From positions 1 through 43,739 of the forward strand of contig UPXS01000017.1 of the NCBI GenBank assembly GCA_900538355.1: a stretch of DNA of 43,739 nt. The letters run 5' to 3'. Numbering within the stretch: position 1 is the first letter of the stretch; every line of letters starts with the position of its first letter. This document shows, one piece after another, positions 15,466 through 23,640 of the stretch. A model generated the notes under the pieces. The model saw only the letters and a list, made by a program, of their open reading frames with translations. It did not search any database and was not told where the DNA came from. Both the position numbers and the translations under genes were made by a program. Source of the stretch: an uncultured Veillonella sp. (GTDB lineage Bacteria; Bacillota; Negativicutes; Veillonellales; Veillonellaceae).

Positions 15466-16454
15466 GTAAAATGATGAAGAGAGGCATTTTTATGTTTCTC
15501 TTACTATTGGCTGTGTCAATTGGTATCATTTACTACACTATTGATTTAGATGCATTAAAAACAATTTCATCATTTAATAGTATTTCGTTATTATTAGCTT
15601 TGATAGCTTTAGCAGCAGGCATGTATTTTGATGGCCTACGGTTACAAAGACTTGTAAAAATCGGTGGGTATAAGCTATCCATAAAGGCGGTACTTCGCGT
15701 AATTTTTAGTAATTATTTTATGGCTATGTTGACACCAGGTGCTAGTGGAGGTGCTGTAGCGCAAGTTCTAGTATTGAAAAGTTATGGAGTACCCATATCT
15801 AAAGGTACTCCAATCGTATTAATACGCACCGTATTTTCTATTATGTTCTTGGTTATCATGTTACCTTTAGTATTCTTACGTGATGCTATTGAAATTCCAT
15901 ATATCTCACGAGATATGCTATTAATTTTCGCTGTATTAGCTGTTATTGCAACGTTTTTAGGTACATATATCTTGCAGACTAAATATATGCGTCAATTTGT
16001 ATATAATTTAGCACAACGGTTTAAAGCACATAAAACAAGAGATTGGCTCTCTAAATTAGAAACCTTAAACCAAGGTTTAGGATTACTATATAAACAGCCC
16101 ATACAATCCTTTATTGTATTTATTGAGTCTGGCTTGAGTTTATTATGCTTATACTGTATTGCACCTGCATTGATGTATGCTTTCACACCAGATATTCCTA
16201 TCATTGATATATTAGATCGAATGATTCTATTAAATCTAATTTTATATTTTGCACCAACACCAGGGGGAACGGGGATTGCAGAAGGACTATTTGTAGTATT
16301 GTTTAGTACCTTTGTACCTAATGGAACTGTTGGTATTGTGGCTGTAGCATGGCGAGTTATGGCAGAATATTTGCCATTTTTTATCGGTATGTATGCAGTA
16401 TTAACATTATATGGGCGTCAATTTGTGGCCCAAGAAACTTCAAAAGAACAATAA
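15462..16454 (+). CDS. Flippase-like/LPG synthase transmembrane (UPF0104) protein
   Basis: A membrane protein of 330 residues with about eight hydrophobic segments and no soluble domain. The family signatures MLTPGASGGAVAQVLVLKSYG and FAPTPGGTGIAEGL match the lysylphosphatidylglycerol-synthase transmembrane family. The aminoacyl-transfer domain of MprF is absent, so a lipid translocation or unknown role is more likely than LPG synthesis. It overlaps the deacetylase gene by 4 bases, and the pair probably acts on one envelope component. The ACT gene follows 15 bases downstream. Confidence 0.85.
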   Translation: MSKMMKRGIFMFLLLLAVSIGIIYYTIDLDALKTISSFNSISLLLALIALAAGMYFDGLRLQRLVKIGGYKLSIKAVLRVIFSNYFMAMLTPGASGGAVAQVLVLKSYGVPISKGTPIVLIRTVFSIMFLVIMLPLVFLRDAIEIPYISRDMLLIFAVLAVIATFLGTYILQTKYMRQFVYNLAQRFKAHKTRDWLSKLETLNQGLGLLYKQPIQSFIVFIESGLSLLCLYCIAPALMYAFTPDIPIIDILDRMILLNLILYFAPTPGGTGIAEGLFVVLFSTFVPNGTVGIVAVAWRVMAEYLPFFIGMYAVLTLYGRQFVAQETSKEQ

Positions 16455-16469
16455 GGGAGTGTGTGTTCT

Positions 16470-16919
16470 ATGACTAAACCAAAAAAAGATAAGTTTTATC
16501 TGGTGCAAGAAGATATTTTACCAGAAGCGATAAAAAAGACGATCAAGGTAAAAGAAATTTTGAAGCTAGGTGAAGTTAAAACGATTAACGAAGCAGTTGA
16601 AAAAATGGATTTGAGTCGTTCTGCGTATTACAAGTACAAAGATTATGTATTCCCATTTTTTGAAATTGCGCAAGGAAAAATCGTTAGTATTTATGTTTCC
16701 ATGTCTAATGAATCTGGCATGCTATCTAGTGTATTAAAAGCTATTGCAGAACGGAATGGTAGTATTTTGACAATCAATCAAGATATTCCTTTACAGGGTA
16801 TTGCAAACAGTAGCATTTCCTTTGAAACGAAAGATTTACAAGGATCATTAGAAGATTTGTTATTAGATATTCGCTCTATGAAGGGCATTATTAAGGTAGA
16901 AATTTTAGGCCAAGCATAG
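16470..16919 (+). CDS. ACT domain-containing protein (UPF0735/PheB family)
   Basis: A 149-residue protein with an N-terminal helix-turn-helix-like part (VKTINEAVEKMDLSRSAYYKYKDYVFPF) and a C-terminal ACT domain (VSIYVSMSNESGMLSSVLKAIAERNGSILTI) that typically binds an amino acid. AAGGGAG precedes the ATG at 16470; an upstream GTG adds three residues. It sits 24 bases before hom, so it probably senses an aspartate-family amino acid. That is an inference from position; no biochemical role is established. Confidence 0.88.
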   Translation: MTKPKKDKFYLVQEDILPEAIKKTIKVKEILKLGEVKTINEAVEKMDLSRSAYYKYKDYVFPFFEIAQGKIVSIYVSMSNESGMLSSVLKAIAERNGSILTINQDIPLQGIANSSISFETKDLQGSLEDLLLDIRSMKGIIKVEILGQA

Positions 16920-16943
16920 GCTATTGAAGAGAGTAGGACAATT

Positions 16944-18233
16944 ATGACCACTATAAAAATTGCGTTATTAGGTTTTGGTACTGTTGCACAAGGTACATTT
17001 AATTTATTGCAAGACAATGCTGAGTTAATTAGAAATCGTACAGGTGTTAATGTAGAAATTTCTAAAATCTTTGTGCGTAATCCTGATAAATATAGCCATA
17101 TTACATTGCCTGAAACAGCTCAATATGTAACTGATATTGATGAAGTATTAAAAGATGATTCCATTCAAATGGTTGTAGAATTAATGGGTGGTACAACCTT
17201 TGCTAAAGACTGTGTAGAAGGCGCTTTAAAAGCCAAGAAAAATGTAGTAACAGCGAATAAAGATTTATTAGCTGAATCTGGCCCATACCTTTTGGATTTA
17301 GCTAGCAAAAATGGAGTGGATTTACGCTTTGAAGCATCTGTATTAGGTGGTATTCCTATCATCCGTACATTATATGAATCCTTAGCGGGCAATCGTATTA
17401 CTGAGATCATCGGTATTATGAATGGTACAACAAACTTCATTTTAACGAAAATGTCTGAAGAAGGTTTAAGCTATCAAGATGTACTAAAGGAAGCACAAGA
17501 TTTAGGTTATGCAGAGGCTGATCCTACAGCAGACGTTGAAGGTCTAGATGCGGCACGTAAATTGGCTATCCTTGCATCCATTAGTTTCAATCGTCGCATC
17601 TTCTTTGAAGATGTATCTGTAGAAGGTATTACAAGCATAGATACAGAAGACATCAAATTTGGTAAAGAGTTTGGCTACAATATTAAATTATTAGGTATTG
17701 CTAAGGAAACTAGCCAAGGTTTATCTCTAAACGTATACCCTGCATTTATTCCTACAACACATCCTTTAGCATCTGTTCGTGGCTCTTATAACGCAATTTA
17801 TGTTAAAGGTAATGGTATTGATGACGTAATGTTATATGGTCGCGGTGCTGGTAGCTTGCCTACAGGTAGCTCTGTAGTATCCGATATTATGGAAGTAGCC
17901 AAAAATATTTCCTACAATGAAACAGGTCGTTTGAAACCATTCTATTACGATCAAAAGAACATTTACTCTCCTGGCAAGATTCAATCTAGCTACTACTTGC
18001 GTTTAGAAGTAGATAATAAAACAGGTGTATTAGCAAAAATTTCTGCAAAATTAGCAGAACAAAAGATTTCTGTATTATCTATTGTTCAACGTAATATGGA
18101 CCCAGAAACTGCGGTTCTTGCAATTGTTACGTCCAAATGTCCTAGATCTTATATTTTAAATCTTATTGATTCCTTTAACAGCTTGCGTTCCGTTAAGTCT
18201 GTTAATAGTGTCATTCGTATTATGGAAGCTTAA
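16944..18233 (+). CDS. hom: Homoserine dehydrogenase
   Basis: Reduces aspartate semialdehyde to homoserine, the branch step to threonine and methionine. It has 429 residues: a Rossmann start (IALLGFGTVAQGTFNLL), a catalytic middle (VTANKDLLAE, GGIPIIRTLYESLAGNRI, GIMNGTTNFILTKM) and a C-terminal ACT domain (LRLEVDNKTGVLAKISAKLAEQ) for threonine feedback. The layout and length match monofunctional Gram-positive Hom. thrB follows after 3 bases. The product of asd in the dapB operon at 41.6 kb is its substrate. Confidence 0.97.
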   Translation: MTTIKIALLGFGTVAQGTFNLLQDNAELIRNRTGVNVEISKIFVRNPDKYSHITLPETAQYVTDIDEVLKDDSIQMVVELMGGTTFAKDCVEGALKAKKNVVTANKDLLAESGPYLLDLASKNGVDLRFEASVLGGIPIIRTLYESLAGNRITEIIGIMNGTTNFILTKMSEEGLSYQDVLKEAQDLGYAEADPTADVEGLDAARKLAILASISFNRRIFFEDVSVEGITSIDTEDIKFGKEFGYNIKLLGIAKETSQGLSLNVYPAFIPTTHPLASVRGSYNAIYVKGNGIDDVMLYGRGAGSLPTGSSVVSDIMEVAKNISYNETGRLKPFYYDQKNIYSPGKIQSSYYLRLEVDNKTGVLAKISAKLAEQKISVLSIVQRNMDPETAVLAIVTSKCPRSYILNLIDSFNSLRSVKSVNSVIRIMEA

Positions 18234-18236
18234 ACT

Positions 18237-19151
18237 ATGAATACCATTCGCGTACAAGTGCCCGCTACTAGTGCCAACTGCGGGCCAGGTTTTGATTGCC
18301 TAGGATTAGCATTAAACCTTTACAATATCTTTAGCTTTACACCAGATCCAAATGCTACTGAATATACATATACCTTTGAAGGTTTCGGTGCCGATATTCT
18401 TCGCGCTGAAGATCCTAAAAAGAACCTTATTGGATTTGCCATGGATCAAGTTTTTGCTACTGCTCAAGAGCCGATTCAATACGGACATATTACGTCTGAA
18501 ACCCTAATTCCACCTTCTCGTGGACTTGGAAGTAGTAGTACAGCCATCGTAGGTGGACTTTTACTAGCCAATGCACTAGTTAAACACCCCCTTACAAAAG
18601 AAGAACTATTGGTCATTGCAAATCGTATGGAAGGTCATCCAGATAATGTTGCTCCTGCTATTTATGGGAATCTTTGCTGTGCAACGGGTTTGAAAACAAA
18701 AGTGCTCAACACTGTTATTTCTGTACCTTCTGAATTGCATTTTGCTGTTGTAGTACCTGAAGTTATGGTATCTACTGAATATGCTCGTTCAGTTTTACCT
18801 AATCACGTACCATTTAAAGAGGCTGTCCAAAATGTGAGCCATGCCTCTTTATTTGTAACTAGTTTGATTACACATCAACCAAGCAATTTATCTGTTGCAT
18901 TAGATGATAATTTACATGTGCCATATCGTAAAACATTGATTCCTCATTGTGATGAAGTATTTGAAGTTGCTAAAGCCGCTGGAGCATATGGTGCTACCAT
19001 TAGTGGATCTGGTTCTACTTTGATTGCTTATGTCGATAAAGCACATGTACAAGCCGTAGCAGAAGCTATGGGTGCTGTATTTACGTCTAATGGAATTGAA
19101 AATAAAACATACTGTTTAGAAGCCGATAGTTCAGGAGCGTCAATTATATAG
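18237..19151 (+). CDS. thrB: Homoserine kinase
   Basis: GHMP-fold kinase of 304 residues that phosphorylates homoserine for threonine synthase. Motifs are the N-terminal VPATSANCGPGFDCLGLAL, the ATP loop PPSRGLGSSSTAIVGG and the C-terminal GAYGATISGSGSTLIAY. The start lies 3 bases after the hom stop, with GGAAG inside the end of hom as the likely ribosome binding site. threonine synthase (thrC) is not in this window. Confidence 0.96.
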   Translation: MNTIRVQVPATSANCGPGFDCLGLALNLYNIFSFTPDPNATEYTYTFEGFGADILRAEDPKKNLIGFAMDQVFATAQEPIQYGHITSETLIPPSRGLGSSSTAIVGGLLLANALVKHPLTKEELLVIANRMEGHPDNVAPAIYGNLCCATGLKTKVLNTVISVPSELHFAVVVPEVMVSTEYARSVLPNHVPFKEAVQNVSHASLFVTSLITHQPSNLSVALDDNLHVPYRKTLIPHCDEVFEVAKAAGAYGATISGSGSTLIAYVDKAHVQAVAEAMGAVFTSNGIENKTYCLEADSSGASII

Positions 19152-19155
19152 TTTG

Positions 19156-19164
19156 TGGTATAAT
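19156..19164 (+). promoter_or_regulatory. Possible extended -10 promoter of htpX
   Basis: TGGTATAAT in the 55-base gap after thrB matches an extended -10 element. No good -35 is visible. Confidence 0.4.
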
Positions 19165-19206
19165 TATAGTGTTAAGCATAGTCCATAACTATAATTGGAG
19201 GAAACT

Positions 19207-20082
19207 ATGAACAATATGAAAACAACGCTTTTATTAGCGACTCTAACGGCCATTTTAGTGGTCTTAGGTGATATGATTGGCGGTAGAAGTGGTATGATGA
19301 TTATGTTTGTTATATCCATGGGCATGAATTTTATGTCCTATTGGTATAGCGACAAAATCGTTTTAGCACAATATAATGCACAACAAGTTACTGCTCAATC
19401 TAACCCAAAACTATTTGGTATGGTAGAACGTTTGGCTAAGAATGGTAACTTACCAATGCCAAAGGTGTATATCATTCCAAGTGATGTACCTAATGCGTTT
19501 GCTACAGGTAGAAATCCAAGTCATGCAGCGGTAGCTGTTACAGAAGGTATTCAACGTCTACTAACTGATGATGAGCTAGAAGGTGTTCTGGGCCACGAAT
19601 TAACACATGTTAAGAATCGTGATACCTTGATTAGCACCATTGCCGCTATGATGGCAGGGGCCATCTCCATGATTGCCCAAGTGCTTCAATTCTCTGCAAT
19701 CTTTGGCCGCTCAGATGACCGTGAAGGCTCTAATCCTTTAGAACTAATAGGGGCAATTATTATTGCACCAATCGCGGCAGGTCTCATTCAAATGAGTATT
19801 TCTCGAGCACGTGAGTTCTTAGCTGATGAGGGGGGCGGAGAGATGTGCCGCAATCCTTTGGCTTTAGCATCTGCCCTTGCAAAAATTGACTACTATTCAA
19901 AACATGGTGCATTGCCAAATGCAAGTAATGCAACAGCCCATATGTTTATTATCAACCCTATGGTTGGTATTGGTGAAAGCTTGAGCAATCTTTTTAGTAC
20001 ACATCCTCGTACAGAGGAACGTATTGCAAAATTGAAACAACAAGCAATGAATCCTAAATATAAAGAGAAAGCATTATTTTAA
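19207..20082 (+). CDS. htpX: Protease HtpX homologue (M48 membrane metallopeptidase)
   Basis: Zinc membrane protease of 291 residues in the quality control of membrane proteins. Two N-terminal membrane segments (about 5-25 and 28-48) are followed by the HEXXH zinc motif HELTH at 130-134. Two further hydrophobic stretches come next, then the AREFLADEGG motif with the third zinc ligand. The C-terminal FSTHPRTEERIAKL is typical. The frame could extend to a TTG at 19195, but GGAGG precedes the ATG at 19207. Confidence 0.95.
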   Translation: MNNMKTTLLLATLTAILVVLGDMIGGRSGMMIMFVISMGMNFMSYWYSDKIVLAQYNAQQVTAQSNPKLFGMVERLAKNGNLPMPKVYIIPSDVPNAFATGRNPSHAAVAVTEGIQRLLTDDELEGVLGHELTHVKNRDTLISTIAAMMAGAISMIAQVLQFSAIFGRSDDREGSNPLELIGAIIIAPIAAGLIQMSISRAREFLADEGGGEMCRNPLALASALAKIDYYSKHGALPNASNATAHMFIINPMVGIGESLSNLFSTHPRTEERIAKLKQQAMNPKYKEKALF

Positions 20083-20104
20083 TTAATATCTACAGGAGGA
20101 TATC

Positions 20105-20512
20105 ATGCAAGAAACATTAGTTTTAATCAAACCAGATGCAGTTAAGCGTCAATTAAGTGGTGAAATTCTTAGCCGTTATGAACGTAAAGGTCTTGTAATT
20201 AAAGCATTAAAACTTCTACAAGTACCTCGTGAATTAGCTGAAGAACATTATGCTGAGCATAAAGAAAAACCTTTCTTTGGTGAGTTAGTTGATTTCATCA
20301 CATCTGGTCCAGTTCTTGCTTTCGTATTGGCCGGAGATAATGCTATCGTATCCGTACGTGCGTTAAACGGTGCAACAAATCCTGTAGATGCTGCTCCTGG
20401 CAGTATTCGTGGTGACTATGCCTTAACAATGGATGCTAACGTAGTACATGCTTCTGATTCCCCAGAAGCTGCTGCTCGTGAAATCCATCTTTGGTTCCCA
20501 GAATATAAATAA
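20105..20512 (+). CDS. ndk: Nucleoside diphosphate kinase
   Basis: Exchanges gamma-phosphates among nucleoside triphosphates. It has 135 residues, the normal size. The motifs ETLVLIKPDAVKRQ, the nucleotide loop region GATNPVDAAPGSIRGDY and the active-site histidine in NVVHASDSPEAA are all present. AGGAGG precedes the ATG. The gene begins 22 bases after htpX. Confidence 0.98.
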   Translation: MQETLVLIKPDAVKRQLSGEILSRYERKGLVIKALKLLQVPRELAEEHYAEHKEKPFFGELVDFITSGPVLAFVLAGDNAIVSVRALNGATNPVDAAPGSIRGDYALTMDANVVHASDSPEAAAREIHLWFPEYK

Positions 20513-20577
20513 TCTCAAGGTTGAGATCCTGTAGCTTTTATTTCTACATTTATGTATATCTATAGGAGGTAATACAT

Positions 20578-21093
20578 ATGGCAAGTAGTGTTTACACAAA
20601 AACAGGTGATGCTGGTACAACTGGTTTATATACAGGTGAACGAGTACCAAAATCCTCTTTACGCGTAGAAGCTTATGGTACAATCGATGAATTACAAGCA
20701 TTTTTAGGCTTAGCTCGTTCCTATGCTGAAAATCCACGTGTTGCCACTGAATTATATGATATTGAGCGCAACCTATGGACTTTAATGGCTGATATTGCCA
20801 GCTTAAATGCTGCACCAGTAATTACAGAACAACATGTTAAACATTTAGAAAAGGTGATTGATCGCTTTGATGAAAAGCTTGAACCTTTATCTAATTTCGT
20901 AATTCCTGGTGAGAAACAATCTTCAGCATACTTACATGTGGCTAGAACGATTACGCGTCGTGCTGAACGTGATTTATGGCGTGTATTAGATGCTGGTGAA
21001 AGTGTTCACGAATCTAATTTAAAATATTTAAACCGTCTATCCGACCTTTGCTTTATCATGTGTCGTGTAGAAGAGGAAATTGGAGCTGAATAA
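20578..21093 (+). CDS. PduO-type ATP:cob(I)alamin adenosyltransferase
   Basis: Adds the 5'-deoxyadenosyl group of ATP to reduced corrinoid to make adenosylcobalamin. It has 171 residues. The ATP-binding N-terminus VYTKTGDAGTTGLYTGERVPK, the AYGTIDELQAFLGLARS helix and RTITRRAERDLW are diagnostic for the PduO type. GGAGG lies before the ATG. A terminator follows immediately, so it is transcribed apart from cobU although both serve B12 synthesis. Confidence 0.95.
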   Translation: MASSVYTKTGDAGTTGLYTGERVPKSSLRVEAYGTIDELQAFLGLARSYAENPRVATELYDIERNLWTLMADIASLNAAPVITEQHVKHLEKVIDRFDEKLEPLSNFVIPGEKQSSAYLHVARTITRRAERDLWRVLDAGESVHESNLKYLNRLSDLCFIMCRVEEEIGAE

Positions 21094-21097
21094 AAAA

Positions 21098-21125
21098 AAA
21101 AAGCTATGTATTTTACATAGCTTTT
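21098..21125. terminator. Bidirectional terminator between the adenosyltransferase gene and the - strand gene
   Basis: A 10-bp stem (AAGCTATGTA with TACATAGCTT, loop TTT) has an A-run before and T's after, so it works for both converging genes. Confidence 0.85.
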
Positions 21126-21140
21126 TGCTCGTTATAGACC

Positions 21141-21476
21141 TTATTCTGAAATTGTTTGATTTAACACATCATGAGGACTTGGATAGTAGAAGAAAATATG
21201 AGGAATTTCATAGCGGAATTTTTCTCTTAACAAATCAGAGAGAGTTGTTTCAAAGTTTATAATTTTATCAGCTCCGAAATCAAAATCTTCTACTAGAACC
21301 AATAATTGTGGCTCTACTTGTGGTGCATTTTCCGGTAACGCTTCTGGTGGTAGTGGAACATTGACTACTACACGGGCTGTACCGATATACTTGCCTTGTC
21401 CATCGTCGATGGCAACACGATAGGTATTATCCCATAAAGTAGCCATCATTTTAAGTTTCATATTCATAATTTCCAT
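21141..21476 (-). CDS. Hypothetical protein, unrecognised
   Basis: A 111-residue soluble, acidic protein that I do not recognise. It begins MEIMNMKLKMMATLWDNTYR and continues with a segment likely to form beta strands (VAIDDGQGKYIGTARVVVNVPLPPEALPE). The C-terminal half, FEDF-like and charged, ends FFYYPSPHDVLNQ. There is no signal peptide, membrane segment or cysteine. It is a real gene by context: AAGGAG lies 8 bases before the ATG, it fills its interval exactly, and a shared terminator closes it. It is divergent from cobU with 63 bases between the starts. A role linked to corrinoids is only a guess from position. Confidence 0.75.
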   Translation of the reverse strand: MEIMNMKLKMMATLWDNTYRVAIDDGQGKYIGTARVVVNVPLPPEALPENAPQVEPQLLVLVEDFDFGADKIINFETTLSDLLREKFRYEIPHIFFYYPSPHDVLNQTISE

Positions 21477-21539
21477 AGTATCGCTCCTTTGTTATACTTA
21501 TAATGATACTGAAATTATAAATTCTTGTATAGGTGCATT

Positions 21540-22118
21540 ATGAAATCCCAAATTATATTGTGTTCCGGTGGAGCACGCAGTGGAAAAAGTGAATTTGCAG
21601 AACGTTTAGCCCTTTCTACGGAGGGTCGTAAAGCTTATGTAGCAACAGGACAAGCGTTTGATGAAGAAATGGTTGATCGCATAAAAAAACACCAAGAACG
21701 ACGTGGTGCGATATGGACAAATTTTGAAGTACCATTATATCTAGCTAAAGAATGGCAAAATATTAGCCAATCTGCTGATGTAATTCTTATAGATTGTTTA
21801 ACTATGTTTACTACGAATCACATGATGGCACATGGTTCTATACAAGGGCAACAAGATGCTAATGACTTGGAAGAGGCTGTACTTTCAGAATTAGAATCAT
21901 TACTAAGTTTAATTGCATCAAGTGATGGGAAAACAGTTATTTTTGTAACTAATGAAATTGGTCTTGGTATTGTACCCGACAATAAGCTAGCTAGATATTT
22001 TCGAGATATTGCCGGTCGCGTCAATCGGACAGTCGCAACTGTAGCTGATAAATTATACTTAACGATTAGTGGTGTTACCATTGAATTAAAATCCCAGGAG
22101 GTTCATATAAATGGCTAA
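21540..22118 (+). CDS. cobU: Adenosylcobinamide kinase/adenosylcobinamide-phosphate guanylyltransferase
   Basis: Bifunctional enzyme of nucleotide-loop assembly that phosphorylates adenosylcobinamide and transfers GMP to it. It has 192 residues. Walker A is SGGARSGKSEFAERLA near the start; VILIDCLTMFTTN and FVTNEIGLGIVPDNKLARYFRDIAGRVN are CobU hallmarks. The ATG at 21540 has AGGTG upstream; a TTG 15 bases earlier is less likely. It overlaps cobQ by 8 bases. No cobalamin riboswitch precedes it, since the gap to the divergent gene is too short. Confidence 0.95.
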   Translation: MKSQIILCSGGARSGKSEFAERLALSTEGRKAYVATGQAFDEEMVDRIKKHQERRGAIWTNFEVPLYLAKEWQNISQSADVILIDCLTMFTTNHMMAHGSIQGQQDANDLEEAVLSELESLLSLIASSDGKTVIFVTNEIGLGIVPDNKLARYFRDIAGRVNRTVATVADKLYLTISGVTIELKSQEVHING

Positions 22119-23628
22119 GAAAATTATGTTCCAAGGAACGAGTTCCAATGTAGGTAAAAGTATTCTATGTACTGCATTATGCCGCATCTTTTACAGAAAA
22201 GGTTTTAAAACTGTTCCTTTTAAAGCTCAAAATATGGCCCTCAATTCATATGTCACTAAATGGGGTGATGAAATTGGTCGTGCTCAAGTAGCACAAGCTG
22301 AGGCTGCAGGCATAGATCCAATTGTTCAAATGAACCCTGTTTTATTAAAACCTACAGGTAATCAATCCTCTCAAGTGGTATTAATGGGCAAGCCAGTTGG
22401 CGTCTATAGTGCTAAGGAATACCATACAAAATATTCTTTAACAGCCCTTGATAAAGTAAAAGAATCTATCGACTTCTTAGATTCTAACTTTGATATGATG
22501 GTTATTGAAGGTGCCGGTAGTCCTGCAGAAGTAAATCTCAAAGCAAATGATATCGTAAATATGCGCATTGCTAAGATGACGCAAGCTCCTGTATATCTCA
22601 TTGCTGATATCGACCGTGGTGGTGCTATCGCATCTATCGTTGGTACCTTAGAATTATTAGAACCAGAAGAGCGAGATCTTATTAAAGGTATTGTTATCAA
22701 TAAATTCCGTGGTGATATTAAATTATTAGAACCTGCCCTTACATTTATCGAAGAAAAAACAGGTAAAAAGGTAGTAGGTGTTATCCCTGCTATTGAAAAC
22801 CTCGATATCGATGAAGAGGACTCTGTGGCACTAGAAAATAAACGCAATAGCGGCGCTAAAGAGATTCAAGTAGTCGTTATGCAAACACCTAAAATTTCTA
22901 ATTTCACCGACTTCGATGCATTAAATTATGAACCAGATGTATCTGTTCGTTTTGTAGGCCCTGGAGATGTTATTGGCAAGCCGGACCTAATCATTTTGCC
23001 TGGTTCCAAAAATACACTAGCAGACCTAACATATCTTCGTAATTCTGGCTTTGCTGATGAAATTAAGCAGCTTGCTGAACAAGGCACACCTGTTATCGGT
23101 GTATGTGGTGGCAATCAAATGCTCGGTAAAACAATATATGATCCGCATCATATGGAAGGGGATATTGAAGAGGTTGAAGGCCTTGGTTTAGTAGATTCTA
23201 CCACCACAATGAAGGATAAAAAAACTACACACCAAGTAGAATTTAATGTATCTAACCTTCAGTTTTTAAATGGTATATTTACAGGTGAAAAATTAGTAGG
23301 CTATGAGATTCATATGGGGGATACTACGCCTTTAGTAGATACTGTGAGTCGTTGTTTTACTATTACGAGCCGCAGTGAAGAGGCGGTCAATGTAATTGAT
23401 GGCTTTATCGATGGCAATCATCAAGTAATGGGCACATATATTCACGGTGTATTTGATAATGATGAATTTAGACGTTTTATTATCAATCAGTTACGCGAAC
23501 GTAAGGGGTTAGAACCATTAGATGTAGTATTCCATTATTTTGAACACAAAAATGCAGCTTACAATCGATTAGCTGACATTGTAGAAGAACACTTAGATAT
23601 GGATTATATTATGTCTACCTTGGGTTAG
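22111..23628 (+). CDS. cobQ: Cobyric acid synthase
   Basis: Glutamine-dependent amidase of 505 residues that amidates side chains b, d, e and g of adenosylcobyrinic acid a,c-diamide. The N-terminal ATP-binding domain has GTSSNVGKSILCTALCR and KAQNMALNSYVT. The C-terminal glutamine amidotransferase domain has the nucleophilic cysteine in VIGVCGGNQMLG and the histidine in GTYIHGVFDN. The ATG follows AGGAGG located inside the end of cobU. It is the second gene of the cobUQ-cbiB-cobS run. Confidence 0.97.
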   Translation: MAKKIMFQGTSSNVGKSILCTALCRIFYRKGFKTVPFKAQNMALNSYVTKWGDEIGRAQVAQAEAAGIDPIVQMNPVLLKPTGNQSSQVVLMGKPVGVYSAKEYHTKYSLTALDKVKESIDFLDSNFDMMVIEGAGSPAEVNLKANDIVNMRIAKMTQAPVYLIADIDRGGAIASIVGTLELLEPEERDLIKGIVINKFRGDIKLLEPALTFIEEKTGKKVVGVIPAIENLDIDEEDSVALENKRNSGAKEIQVVVMQTPKISNFTDFDALNYEPDVSVRFVGPGDVIGKPDLIILPGSKNTLADLTYLRNSGFADEIKQLAEQGTPVIGVCGGNQMLGKTIYDPHHMEGDIEEVEGLGLVDSTTTMKDKKTTHQVEFNVSNLQFLNGIFTGEKLVGYEIHMGDTTPLVDTVSRCFTITSRSEEAVNVIDGFIDGNHQVMGTYIHGVFDNDEFRRFIINQLRERKGLEPLDVVFHYFEHKNAAYNRLADIVEEHLDMDYIMSTLG

Positions 23629-23640
23629 TAGGGGAGATAT

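Noticed and set aside
20512..20527. Inverted repeat ATCTCAA/TTGAGAT after ndk as a terminator
   Set aside because: The stem is only 6-7 bp with a 2-4 base loop and no T-run directly after it; too weak to call.
21080..21262. 60-codon open frame starting in the adenosyltransferase end
   Set aside because: It runs through the bidirectional terminator and opposite the - strand gene, with no ribosome binding site of its own.
21477..21539. Cobalamin riboswitch before cobU
   Set aside because: The 63-base gap is too short for the aptamer and no B12-box sequence was seen.
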